NCBI RefSeq assembly: GCF_003259505.1
Contig: NZ_QLLK01000003.1
Span: forward strand, 1 to 64,000
Length of the DNA: 64,000 bases
Direction of reading: 5' to 3'
DNA from: Algoriphagus yeomjeoni
GTDB lineage: Bacteria; Bacteroidota; Bacteroidia; Cytophagales; Cyclobacteriaceae
In this document: in pieces, positions 8,434-16,517 of the stretch
How positions within the stretch are numbered: position 1 is the first letter of the stretch
How the letters are laid out: every line of letters starts with the position of its first letter
The notes under the pieces: model-generated
Database searches by the model: none
Told to the model about the DNA's origin: nothing
What the model saw: only the letters and a program-made list of their open reading frames with translations
Position numbers and translations under genes: made by a program

Positions 8434-9282
8434 CTATTGGTTTAGGGTGCCGACGTTGAGGACAGGACTTGCACTTTTGTCTGAACAAAGCACTACCATC
8501 AGATTGGAGACCATTACAGCTTTTTTCTCGTCATCAAACTCTATAATATCTTTTAATTTTAAATCGGCTAAGGCCATCTCCACCATACCAACTGCACCTT
8601 CCACGATCTTCTGTCTAGCAGCTACGATAGCGGTGGCTTGCTGTCTTTGAAGCATAGCAGATGCGATCTCAGAAGCATAGGCCAAGTGCGAAATTCTAGC
8701 TTCAATTACCTTGATTCCCGCATGATGAAGACGCTCACTAATTTCTTGCTCCAGTGAATGATTGACATCTTCTACACCAGATCTCAGCGTAACCTCAGCT
8801 TCTTCAGCTTCAAAATTATCGTATGGATAAAGTCCCGCCATTTTTCGGATTGCAGCATCTGATTGGAGATGCACAAAGTTTTCATAATCATCCACATCAA
8901 AAGTAGCCTTGAATGTATCTTCCACCTGCCAAACTACGATGGTGCCTATCATTACTGGGTTACCGATTTTGTCGTTTACCTTGACAGGCTTATTCTCGAA
9001 GTTTCTCACTCGTAAAGAAATTTTCTTCTTTGTCATAAAAGGATTGACCCAATAGAAACCATTTGCTTTTACACTACCTATGTAATTACCAAAAAGCAGA
9101 AGAACCATTGCTTTATTAGGCTCCACGATGAAAAAGCCTGGAATGCAGACAAAGAATAATAAACCTGCTGCAAAGCCTATTATTGGCTGATCACCTATAA
9201 AACTGAAAATAGCTACTGGAATAAGAGCCAGCACAACGAGGATAAGGATATATCCAGAAATAGGTTTAGTTATTTTTTCCAT
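8434..9282 (-). CDS. SPFH/Band 7 domain membrane protein
   Basis: A 282-residue member of the SPFH (stomatin/prohibitin/flotillin/HflK) superfamily. Two hydrophobic segments near residues 10-28 and 33-52 anchor it. The SPFH domain follows from about 55, with GSVKANGFYWVNPFMTKKKISLR typical of the family start and a helical region EVTLRSGVEDVNHSLEQEI toward the C terminus. Such proteins form oligomeric membrane scaffolds. It is the first gene of a three-gene operon. Unlike HflK/HflC it is not beside a protease gene, and unlike NfeD-linked forms it has no NfeD partner here. Confidence 0.9.
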   Translation of the reverse strand: MEKITKPISGYILILVVLALIPVAIFSFIGDQPIIGFAAGLLFFVCIPGFFIVEPNKAMVLLLFGNYIGSVKANGFYWVNPFMTKKKISLRVRNFENKPVKVNDKIGNPVMIGTIVVWQVEDTFKATFDVDDYENFVHLQSDAAIRKMAGLYPYDNFEAEEAEVTLRSGVEDVNHSLEQEISERLHHAGIKVIEARISHLAYASEIASAMLQRQQATAIVAARQKIVEGAVGMVEMALADLKLKDIIEFDDEKKAVMVSNLMVVLCSDKSASPVLNVGTLNQ

Positions 9283-9350
9283 ATTATTATGATGTTAAAA
9301 TGATATCACATTGAATTACGACATTTTTCAAACAAGGTTCAAATTTTTGC

Positions 9351-9384
9351 AAAAAAAATACCCCGATGGGTGTCGAGGTATTTG
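9351..9384 (-). terminator. Terminator after ftsY
   Basis: On the minus strand AAATACCTCGA pairs with TCGGGGTATTT across CACCCA, followed by a run of eight T. It lies 15 bases beyond the ftsY stop. Confidence 0.88.
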
Positions 9385-9398
9385 GTAAGGATTGTCTT

Positions 9399-10358
9399 TT
9401 ATTTTTTCTTGGTAAAGAGAGAATCGACGAATTCCTTTCGGTTGAAAATCTGTAAATCAGTCATTTTCTCGCCTACCCCAATGTATTTGACCGGGATTTT
9501 GAATTGATCCGAAATTCCAATTACCACTCCGCCTTTAGCGGTTCCGTCAAGTTTGGTGATTGCAAGAGAAGTGATTTCTGTGACTTTCGTAAATTCCTTG
9601 GCTTGTATAAAAGCATTCTGACCGGTGGATCCGTCCAAAACTAATAGGATTTCGTGTGGTGCATCAGGGATGAATTTCTGCATGACACGCTTGATTTTGC
9701 CAAGTTCATTCATGAGATTTACTTTGGTGTGGAGTCGCCCGGCAGTATCAATGATGACGACATCTGCATTGGTGTCTACTCCTTGTTTTACCGCGTCAAA
9801 TGCCACCGAAGCCGGATCTGTATTCATGCCATGAGATACAACAGGTACGCCGACTCTATTTCCCCAAAGGATTAATTGATCTACTGCTGCAGCTCTGAAC
9901 GTATCCGCAGCGCCTAGGATGACTGACTTTCCTGCGGATTGGAAAAGATTTGCCAGTTTGCCGATAGTAGTGGTTTTACCCACACCATTGACTCCTACTA
10001 CCATGATGACATAGGGTTTCTTGCCTTCCGGAAGGTCAAAATCCATTAGATCCTGAGAGTTATTTTCCTTTAGAAGGTTTTCAATTTCTTCTTTGAGAAT
10101 CACATCGAGCTCCGCTGTGTTTACATATTTGTCACGTGCTACTCGTTCCTCAATTCTTCGAATGACTTTGATAGTAGTGTCCACCCCCACATCGGAGGTG
10201 ATTAGAATTTCTTCCAATTCATCCAAAATCTCATCGTCCACTTTGGACTTGCCAACTACGGCCTTACTGAGTTTTGAAAAAATATTTTCGCTTGATTTCT
10301 GAAGGCCTTGATCGAGGCTTTCTTTCTTGTCTTTTGAAAAGAAACCAAAGATTCCCAT
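9399..10358 (-). CDS. ftsY: Signal recognition particle receptor FtsY
   Basis: A 319-residue SRP GTPase that docks SRP-ribosome complexes at the membrane for co-translational insertion. It has the NG core only: a helical N domain (about 15-95), then G1 GVNGVGKTT, DTFRAAA, the DTAGR G3 motif and TKLDGTAKGG (G4 and following). The acidic A domain of E. coli FtsY is absent, normal for this phylum. It lies downstream of the L28-L33-DUF4295 genes on the same strand, a conserved Bacteroidota arrangement, and a good terminator follows. Confidence 0.97.
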   Translation of the reverse strand: MGIFGFFSKDKKESLDQGLQKSSENIFSKLSKAVVGKSKVDDEILDELEEILITSDVGVDTTIKVIRRIEERVARDKYVNTAELDVILKEEIENLLKENNSQDLMDFDLPEGKKPYVIMVVGVNGVGKTTTIGKLANLFQSAGKSVILGAADTFRAAAVDQLILWGNRVGVPVVSHGMNTDPASVAFDAVKQGVDTNADVVIIDTAGRLHTKVNLMNELGKIKRVMQKFIPDAPHEILLVLDGSTGQNAFIQAKEFTKVTEITSLAITKLDGTAKGGVVIGISDQFKIPVKYIGVGEKMTDLQIFNRKEFVDSLFTKKK

Positions 10359-10449
10359 GGGTATGCGTTTTGAAAGTGGAATATAACGAAAAAGTCCCTG
10401 CTGACCGATGGACAGAGGGACTAGAATGCCTTATGCTGCAAAATGCAAC

Positions 10450-10602
10450 TTATTTTTTCAAGGTGTCCTGTACCAAAGGGGAAGGAACCATTTCTTCTCT
10501 GAAGGTATAAGCGCCAGTCTTCTCAGATCTTACCGCCTTGATAACTTTGGCGTAAGTTACGCCGCCTTCTTTCTTAAGGGTTGCTACTACTTTCTTAGCC
10601 AT
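10450..10602 (-). CDS. DUF4295 small basic protein
   Basis: A 50-residue lysine-rich protein starting MAKKVVATLKKEGG with the conserved AKVIKAVRSEKTGAY segment. It matches DUF4295, a short Bacteroidota protein regularly encoded between rpmG and ftsY and therefore probably ribosome-associated. The reading frame lies 37 bases after the L33 stop and is shorter than usual gene-finding cutoffs. The ribosomal link comes from genomic context; the sequence has no catalytic motif. Confidence 0.9.
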   Translation of the reverse strand: MAKKVVATLKKEGGVTYAKVIKAVRSEKTGAYTFREEMVPSPLVQDTLKK

Positions 10603-10639
10603 AATCTTATCGTTTTAACGGAATTGCTTCCGAGCTAAA

Positions 10640-10822
10640 TTATTTAATTTCTTTATGAACAGTTACCTTCTTCATAATTGGGTTGAATTTTTTCAATTCC
10701 AATCTTTCAGTAGTATTTTTTCTATTCTTGGTAGTGATGTATCTTGAAGTACCTGGCAATCCAGAAGCTTTGTGCTCCGTGCATTCCATAATCACTTGTA
10801 CTCTATTGCCTTTCTTAGCCAT
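10640..10822 (-). CDS. rpmG: 50S ribosomal protein L33
   Basis: A 60-residue protein beginning [18 protein letters not shown] with [12 protein letters not shown] and [10 protein letters not shown], the standard L33 core. The paired CxxC zinc-ribbon motifs of some L33 types are absent (only one Cys), so this is the zinc-independent form. It lies 31 bases downstream of L28. Confidence 0.96.
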   Translation of the reverse strand: MAKKGNRVQVIMECTEHKASGLPGTSRYITTKNRKNTTERLELKKFNPIMKKVTVHKEIK

Positions 10823-10853
10823 CTTTGTATTGATTTAAGGGTAGTGACCTTGA

Positions 10854-11096
10854 TTATCTGATTACAATCATCCCGTTATCCTGAGCTTCTTTCAAAACCG
10901 CAGTGATACCTTTCTTATTGATAGTCTTCAATGCCTTAGTACAAACTTTCAAAGTGATCCATGCATCTTCTTCTGGAACGTAGAACGTCTTCTTGTGAAG
11001 ATTTGGGTAGAACCTACGCTTAGTTTTGTTGTTTGCATGGGACACGTTGTTACCTACTCGAGGTCTTTTTCCGGTAATGTCACAAACTTTTGCCAT
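10854..11096 (-). CDS. rpmB: 50S ribosomal protein L28
   Basis: An 80-residue ribosomal protein. The start is MAKVCDITGKRP at 11096, the universal L28 N terminus; a frame 25 codons longer has no homologous extension. GNNVSHANNKTKRRFYPNL and a C-terminal ITLKVCTKALKTI segment complete the family pattern. First gene of the L28-L33-DUF4295-ftsY run. Confidence 0.97.
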   Translation of the reverse strand: MAKVCDITGKRPRVGNNVSHANNKTKRRFYPNLHKKTFYVPEEDAWITLKVCTKALKTINKKGITAVLKEAQDNGMIVIR

Positions 11097-11198
11097 GGTA
11101 ATGTATAGTAAATTGTATCCGTTTCTGTAATGAGTCTGCAAATATCGGAACTTTTGGGGGATTTGCAACAATGCATTTCAAAAATATTTCCTTTCATC

Positions 11199-11357
11199 TC
11201 AGGCTTTTGTGTAGGGACAGTGTTTACAGCCATTGCCACAGCAATAACCCCTTTTTAGATGGTAACTTTTTGTAAAAACCATCAGTCCTTGCTCGTTGAA
11301 ATAGAAGTCTTCCGAACTTAATGGACTACTAGGTTGAGGGTTCTTCGGATCTTTCAT
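11199..11357 (-). CDS. DUF5522 family small cysteine-containing protein
   Basis: A 52-residue protein. The ATG at 11357 (MKDPKNPQ) is preferred to a longer frame that would overlap the divergent aminotransferase start. It ends FTKSYHLKRGYCCGNGCKHC plus PY, with four cysteines in a CC-x3-C-x2-C cluster that suggests metal binding and is characteristic of DUF5522. Function is unknown. The 76-base gap to rocD probably holds both promoters. Confidence 0.8.
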   Translation of the reverse strand: MKDPKNPQPSSPLSSEDFYFNEQGLMVFTKSYHLKRGYCCGNGCKHCPYTKA

Positions 11358-11433
11358 GGTTCGGGCAAAGGCAATTACTATATTTGAACTTGTCCAGTCC
11401 TTATAGTATATAGTACACAAAATTAAGAAAAAC

Positions 11434-12705
11434 ATGCAGACTATAACTTCAAGTAATCAAGCTATAGCTTTAGAAGATAAATACGGAGCTCATAACTATC
11501 ATCCATTACCAGTTGTTTTGGCAAAGGGAGAAGGAGTATTTTTATGGGATGTGGAAGGCAAAAGATATTATGATTTCCTGTCAGCATATTCTGCTGTAAA
11601 TCAAGGTCACTGCCATCCGCGGATTAAAGATGCCTTAATTGAGCAGGCGAGTACTTTGACTTTGACTTCCCGGGCTTTTCATAATGATGTGCTTGGGCCA
11701 TTTGAAAAATACATTACTGAATATTTCGGTTTTGATAAAGTTCTTCCGATGAATACCGGTGCGGAAGGTGTGGAGACGGCTATCAAAATTGCCAGAAAGT
11801 GGGGGTACGAGAAAAAGGGAGTAGATGAAAATCAAGCAAAGATCATTGTAGCCGAAAATAATTTTCACGGAAGGACTACTACAATCATTTCGTTTTCTAA
11901 TGACGAGAATGCACGTAGAAACTTTGGTCCTTATACTGCTGGTTTTATCAAAATACCATATGATGATGTTGATGCTTTAAAAGAGGCTCTTTCAGATCCT
12001 GATGTAGTAGCCTTTTTGGTCGAGCCAATTCAAGGTGAAGCTGGTGTTTATGTGCCTTCAGATGATTATATAAAACAGGCTAAGGCTGCATGTGAAGCAA
12101 AAAACGTACTTCTTATTGCTGATGAGATTCAAACTGGAATTGCCCGGACTGGATCGCTTTTAGCAGTTTGTGGGAATTGTACCTGTGAAAAATCATGCGA
12201 GAAACAAGCTACTTATACGAAGCCAGATATGTTGATTTTGGGCAAAGCGATTTCTGGAGGTTTCTATCCAGTGTCAGCTGTCCTAGCCGATGACCACATT
12301 ATGGGCGTAATCAAACCTGGTCAACATGGTTCCACATTTGGTGGAAATCCACTTGGGGCCAAAGTGGCAATGGCTGCCCTAGAGGTAGTTTCAGATGAGA
12401 ACCTAGCTCAAAACGCTAGAAAACTTGGTGAACTATTCAGAGTTCGTATGCAAAAATTGGTTGATCGCTACACTATAGTTAAACTGGTTCGAGGCAAAGG
12501 ACTTCTCAATGCTGTGGTGGTCAATGATACCGAAGAAAGCAGCACGGCCTGGGATATTTGCGTGGCACTAAAAGATAATGGGCTCTTGGCGAAGCCAACT
12601 CATGGGAATATTATTCGCTTTGCTCCACCATTGGTGATGACTGAAGAGCAACTTCATGAATGTTGTGATATTATAGAGAAAACTATCGCTGCATTTGAAA
12701 AATAA
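11434..12705 (+). CDS. rocD: Ornithine aminotransferase
   Basis: A 423-residue class III PLP aminotransferase moving the delta-amino group of ornithine to 2-oxoglutarate. Visible motifs: YGAHNYHPLPV, MNTGAEGVETAIK, ADEIQTGIARTG and ILGKAISGG, whose lysine carries PLP. These are specific for the ornithine subgroup. Oddity: between TGSLLAV and KPDMLI there is an insertion with four cysteines, C246, C249, C251 and C255, where many homologues have a short ACD-like segment. The spacing could bind a metal or form disulfides. The gene is monocistronic with a terminator 25 bases downstream. Confidence 0.93.
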   Translation: MQTITSSNQAIALEDKYGAHNYHPLPVVLAKGEGVFLWDVEGKRYYDFLSAYSAVNQGHCHPRIKDALIEQASTLTLTSRAFHNDVLGPFEKYITEYFGFDKVLPMNTGAEGVETAIKIARKWGYEKKGVDENQAKIIVAENNFHGRTTTIISFSNDENARRNFGPYTAGFIKIPYDDVDALKEALSDPDVVAFLVEPIQGEAGVYVPSDDYIKQAKAACEAKNVLLIADEIQTGIARTGSLLAVCGNCTCEKSCEKQATYTKPDMLILGKAISGGFYPVSAVLADDHIMGVIKPGQHGSTFGGNPLGAKVAMAALEVVSDENLAQNARKLGELFRVRMQKLVDRYTIVKLVRGKGLLNAVVVNDTEESSTAWDICVALKDNGLLAKPTHGNIIRFAPPLVMTEEQLHECCDIIEKTIAAFEK

Positions 12706-12729
12706 AGCGTAGTTCCTCTTTACCTGAAA

Positions 12730-12769
12730 GAAAACCCTCCCTTGTATTTGGAACTTGGGAGGGTTTTTT
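12730..12769 (+). terminator. Terminator after rocD
   Basis: AAACCCTCCC pairs with GGGAGGGTTT around a loop of about 15 bases, followed by a T run. Confidence 0.9.
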
Positions 12770-12813
12770 AGTGTCTTATCCTTAATTTTACGACTTCAAT
12801 ACTTTATCAGCCC

Positions 12814-13467
12814 ATGTTAAAAGCAGTCATTTTTGATATGGATGGCGTTATTTGCCATACCAATCCATTTCACTCCATTGCTTTCCAGCGCTTTTTTGCA
12901 AAGAGAAATCTAAATCCTACACAAGAGGAATATGCAGAACATATGTACGGGAAAAATAACGGATACATTCTGAGCCATTTTTTGGGAAGGAAAATTGAAG
13001 GGGAGGAGTTGGCTTTGCTGGAAAACGAAAAAGAGGGGCTTTTCAGAGAAATATATAAGGATGAAGTAAATCCAATTAGGGGTTTTATGGAGTTTTTTGC
13101 GAAGCTAAAATCTGAAGGATTACTGACAGCAGTGGCTACTTCGGCCCCGCGTGCAAACCTTGATTTAATTATAGGCGCTCTGGGTATTGGCAATCAAATG
13201 CAATCTCAGCTTGCCTCGGAAGACGTGTCTAAGCATAAGCCTGATCCAGAAGTTTACTTAAAATCTGCAGCAAATCTAGGTGTGAAGCCTGAAAACTGTT
13301 TGGTTTTTGAAGATTCTTTCTCTGGAGCCAGCGCAGGGCTAAATGCCGGGATGAAAGTGGTAGGGGTGCTTTCTAGCCATACGAAGGGTGAGCTGCCGAA
13401 TTGTGATCTTTATATTGATAATTATGAAAAGTTGGAGATTGCGACCTTACTTTCGTTGTTTGACTAG
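12814..13467 (+). CDS. HAD superfamily sugar-phosphate phosphatase/phosphomutase-like
   Basis: A 217-residue haloacid dehalogenase-type protein. D8-M-D10-G is the nucleophile and acid/base pair, TSAPRAN is motif II, K-P-D-P-E motif III with K near 143, and FEDSFSGASAG motif IV. An alpha-helical cap lies between residues 16 and 85, as in the beta-phosphoglucomutase/YniC/GS1-like group acting on sugar phosphates. Motif I ends GVICHTNPFH. Most likely a phosphatase for small phosphorylated sugars; the substrate cannot be read. Confidence 0.85.
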   Translation: MLKAVIFDMDGVICHTNPFHSIAFQRFFAKRNLNPTQEEYAEHMYGKNNGYILSHFLGRKIEGEELALLENEKEGLFREIYKDEVNPIRGFMEFFAKLKSEGLLTAVATSAPRANLDLIIGALGIGNQMQSQLASEDVSKHKPDPEVYLKSAANLGVKPENCLVFEDSFSGASAGLNAGMKVVGVLSSHTKGELPNCDLYIDNYEKLEIATLLSLFD

Positions 13468-13705
13468 CTGAGATCAGCGTAACAATTTTTTAAATATTTT
13501 TTAACATTGAAAATACAGTTAACATTAGCTTAATATAGAAAACCGCCTCCAATGTCTTTTTAACTCAATCTGTCATAAATCACCCGTTGAAATTTGATTA
13601 ATTTTTTCGTTTTGTTAATGGATAAATAATATAGGAGACACTTTGAGTAAATATTGAAGTTGGACTTTTGCGGCGCTGTAAATTATCAATTAAAAAACTT
13701 ACTGT
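13468..13705. other. Intergenic, no gene seen
   Basis: AT-rich spacer before the porin gene. No hairpin with a T run and no clear promoter box pair was found. Confidence 0.5.
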
Positions 13706-14911
13706 ATGCGAATCCACTTCGCTGCAGCAGTTGTCGTTTTGACAATGATCTCAATAAGCGCTTTTGCAAGGGGCGCTGAGGGAGATTCGCTGCCGGCAAA
13801 AACATCTGTGCCATCAACTCAAGTTGGATGGTATGACCGTATTCAGCTGAGAGGTTATGCTCAGATGCGATACAACGGTCTTTTTGAGACAAATCCCGAT
13901 TTGGGCTGTTCTCAATGTGATAAATCATGGGGTACTGGAGGGTTTTTCCTTCGCAGGATCCGGATGATATTTTCTGGACAAATCCATGAACGTATATATA
14001 TGTATATACAGCCTGATTTTGCTTCGGGAGGCCAAAACTTCGTTCAGATCCGGGATGCCTATTTCGATTTAGGATTAGATGCCAAACAAGAATTCAGGCT
14101 TAGGATTGGGCAGTCCAAAGTTCCTTTTGGTTTTGAGAACCTACAGTCCAGCCAAAACCGCCTTCCTTTGGATCGAAATGACGGATTGAACTCTGCTGTC
14201 CTTAATGAACGGGATATTGGTTTGTTCTTTTACTATGCACCTACCGAGGTTCGTGAGAGGTTTAAGTACTTAGTTTCCTCTGGTCTTAAAGGTTCTGGGG
14301 ATTATGGAATGTTTGGCTTTGGTGCTTACAATGGACAAACAGCCAATTTGCCAGAAAGAAACAGAAACTTCCATGTGGTTTCTAGATTTAGCTATCCTAT
14401 GAAGTTAGCTTCCGGGCAATTCATTGAAGCTTCTTTTCAAGGGTATGCTGGCAAGTTTGTGATCAGTAGAAATCCCCTGACAGACTTTGATCAGGTAGAA
14501 TTTCCAGAGTTTAGATTCGGGCCGACCTTTGTTATTTATCCTCAGCCACTTGGTCTTCAGGCGGAATTCAACTGGGGAAGAGGACCACAATACAATCCTG
14601 AAACCAACGATGTCGAAGACGCTCCCTTGAAAGGCGGCTACGTGTTGGCTTCCTATATGCAAAAAACAAGTAAAGGTGCTATCATACCTTTCACACGTTA
14701 TCACTACTACTCAGGAGGAAAGAAGTTTGAAGTGGATGCCACTCGACATCGGGTAAGTGAGCTTGAACTGGGGGTAGAGTGGCAATTTCATAAAGCTTTG
14801 GAATTGGTCACGATGTACACAATATCAGATAGATCTGCACAGAATTCTCTGGATCCATTGAATAGAGAGAGGGGGAGTCTGCTTAGAATACAGGCGCAGG
14901 TGAATTTCTGA
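13706..14911 (+). CDS. OprO/OprP-type outer membrane porin
   Basis: A 401-residue barrel protein with a Sec signal (about residues 1-22, ending ISAFARG). The mature part starts with GWYDRIQLRGYAQMRYNG and contains GGFFLRRIRMIFSGQIHER, a pattern of the phosphate/polyphosphate-selective porin family (Porin_O_P). The C terminus LLRIQAQVNF ends in Phe, as needed for barrel assembly. A short CSQC motif lies near residue 71. Specificity for phosphate is a family inference and is not supported here by neighbouring phosphate genes. Terminator follows. Confidence 0.85.
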   Translation: MRIHFAAAVVVLTMISISAFARGAEGDSLPAKTSVPSTQVGWYDRIQLRGYAQMRYNGLFETNPDLGCSQCDKSWGTGGFFLRRIRMIFSGQIHERIYMYIQPDFASGGQNFVQIRDAYFDLGLDAKQEFRLRIGQSKVPFGFENLQSSQNRLPLDRNDGLNSAVLNERDIGLFFYYAPTEVRERFKYLVSSGLKGSGDYGMFGFGAYNGQTANLPERNRNFHVVSRFSYPMKLASGQFIEASFQGYAGKFVISRNPLTDFDQVEFPEFRFGPTFVIYPQPLGLQAEFNWGRGPQYNPETNDVEDAPLKGGYVLASYMQKTSKGAIIPFTRYHYYSGGKKFEVDATRHRVSELELGVEWQFHKALELVTMYTISDRSAQNSLDPLNRERGSLLRIQAQVNF

Positions 14912-14930
14912 TCCTATTAACCCTAAAAGT

Positions 14931-14966
14931 AAAAGCATCTTCAATTATGGAGATGCTTTTTGTTTT
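14931..14966 (+). terminator. Terminator after porin
   Basis: AAAGCATCT pairs with AGATGCTTT around a 9-base loop, followed by TTGTTTTT. Confidence 0.85.
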
Positions 14967-15029
14967 TATAAAAGGAATGGATAAAAACCATATGGTTAAC
15001 TTTGGGAGTTCTCAACAGTTAAATAAATC

Positions 15030-15998
15030 ATGCTAAGAAGACCGCGAAGAAACCGTAAATCTGATTCAGTTAGGAAATTAGTGGAAGAAACCAGTTTGTC
15101 AGTTAAAGACTTAATTTTTCCTTTATTTCTCATCGAAGGTTCAAATAAGAAAATTGAAGTCCAGTCCATGCCTGGGATTTTCAGATTTTCTCAAGACCTA
15201 CTTCTTAAAGAAATAGAGGAATGTCTTAAGCTCGGCATCACTGCTTTTGATGTTTTTCCTGCCTATCCGGAGTCTCTTAAAGACTCAGTAGCTTCAGAAA
15301 GCTATAATCCAGAGACATTTTATTTAAAAGCACTCCGTGAAGTGAAAAAGCAATTCCCCGAAGTCTGTCTGATGTCTGATGTGGCGATGGACCCCTATAG
15401 CAGTGATGGTCATGATGGACTAGTCAAAGAAGGTAAGATCTTAAATGATGAGACACTTGAGATCCTTGCTAAGATGTCATTAGCCCAGGCTGATGCTGGA
15501 GTGGATATCATTGGTCCGTCGGATATGATGGACGGTCGCGTTGGTTATATCCGTGAGCTTTTGGATGAAAGTGGTTTCACGGATACTTCTATCATGTCCT
15601 ATACGGCAAAGTACGCGAGTGCATTTTATGGGCCTTTCCGGGATGCGTTGGATTCTGCCCCGAAATTTGGAGATAAAAAGACATACCAGATGAATCCTGC
15701 AAATTCTCAGGAAGCCTTGATTGAAGGAGATCTGGATACTGAAGAAGGTGCAGATTTTTTGATGGTAAAACCAGCACTTTCGTATTTGGACATCATCAAA
15801 TTGCTAAACGATAATTTCCCACTGCCAATTGCAGCATATAATGTGTCTGGAGAGTACAGTATGATCAAAGCTTCTGCAGAAAAGGGTTGGATCGAAAGCG
15901 ATCGTGCCATGCTCGAAGTGTTGTTAAGTATTAAACGGGCTGGAGCAAAGGTGATTCTTACGTACTTTGCCAAAGAATATGCAAGTCTGGTGAAGTAG
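15030..15998 (+). CDS. hemB: Delta-aminolevulinic acid dehydratase (porphobilinogen synthase)
   Basis: A 322-residue class I-aldolase-type enzyme condensing two 5-aminolevulinates into porphobilinogen, the second common step of heme synthesis. Visible motifs: RPRRNRKSDSVR, LFLIEGSNKK, DVAMDPYSSDGHDG in the metal region, SYTAKYASAFYGPFRDA with the first active-site lysine, and FLMVKPALSYLDI with the Schiff-base lysine. The metal segment is of the Mg-type (Asp/Ser replacing the three zinc cysteines). It stands alone; hemE and hemC are elsewhere in the window. Confidence 0.97.
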   Translation: MLRRPRRNRKSDSVRKLVEETSLSVKDLIFPLFLIEGSNKKIEVQSMPGIFRFSQDLLLKEIEECLKLGITAFDVFPAYPESLKDSVASESYNPETFYLKALREVKKQFPEVCLMSDVAMDPYSSDGHDGLVKEGKILNDETLEILAKMSLAQADAGVDIIGPSDMMDGRVGYIRELLDESGFTDTSIMSYTAKYASAFYGPFRDALDSAPKFGDKKTYQMNPANSQEALIEGDLDTEEGADFLMVKPALSYLDIIKLLNDNFPLPIAAYNVSGEYSMIKASAEKGWIESDRAMLEVLLSIKRAGAKVILTYFAKEYASLVK

Positions 15999-16024
15999 GG
16001 CGTTTTAATTATATATCTGAGTAA

Positions 16025-16052
16025 TAAACCGGTTTATGCCGGTTTTTTTTGT
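16025..16052 (+). terminator. Terminator after hemB
   Basis: AAACCGG pairs with CCGGTTT around a short TTTATG loop, followed by a run of T. Confidence 0.85.
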
Positions 16053-16517
16053 TATTGGCTTATGATTATTACCTGTTTTTTCAATAAAGGCATTAATTTT
16101 TTTATTGTTGGGTAAAATAAATATCAGTAATCTGAAAATTTATATTTTTCGTAAAAACAAACAGTTTGCTAAGAATACTGTTTTTTTCTTTTTTTTAAAA
16201 TAAAATTCCAAATACGCCTTATTTTTTTCACCAATATTTTGAATTGGCTGTATCGTAATCGGTTTCGTAGAATATTATACACCCAAACCAAATATTATTT
16301 CTCGTACTATTAAGTTTACGAAATAGGTATAATTCTTATTTTATTTGCAAAAAATGTAAAAAATGGGTTAAAAATCACATTGAAAATCAGTTTTTAATGT
16401 ATTAAATGTAAAAATGGATTTGTTTTTTTACCAATAATATAATTACATTCGATTCGAGTTTAGTACATCAAACCTATCGTAAATTCTGAAATTTGTTCTA
16501 AAAACTATATTTAACCT
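16053..16517. other. Long AT-rich intergenic region before the ammonium transporter gene
   Basis: About 465 bases with no convincing reading frame, tRNA or strong hairpin. It contains many A and T runs (for example around 16180-16220 and 16340-16440). The length and composition suggest a regulatory leader for the nitrogen-uptake genes, but no box pair matching the Bacteroidota promoter could be placed with confidence. Confidence 0.5.

Noticed and set aside
16053..16517. A possible riboswitch or structured leader before amtB
   Set aside because: The region is very AT-rich, and no conserved riboswitch core or stable stem was recognised.
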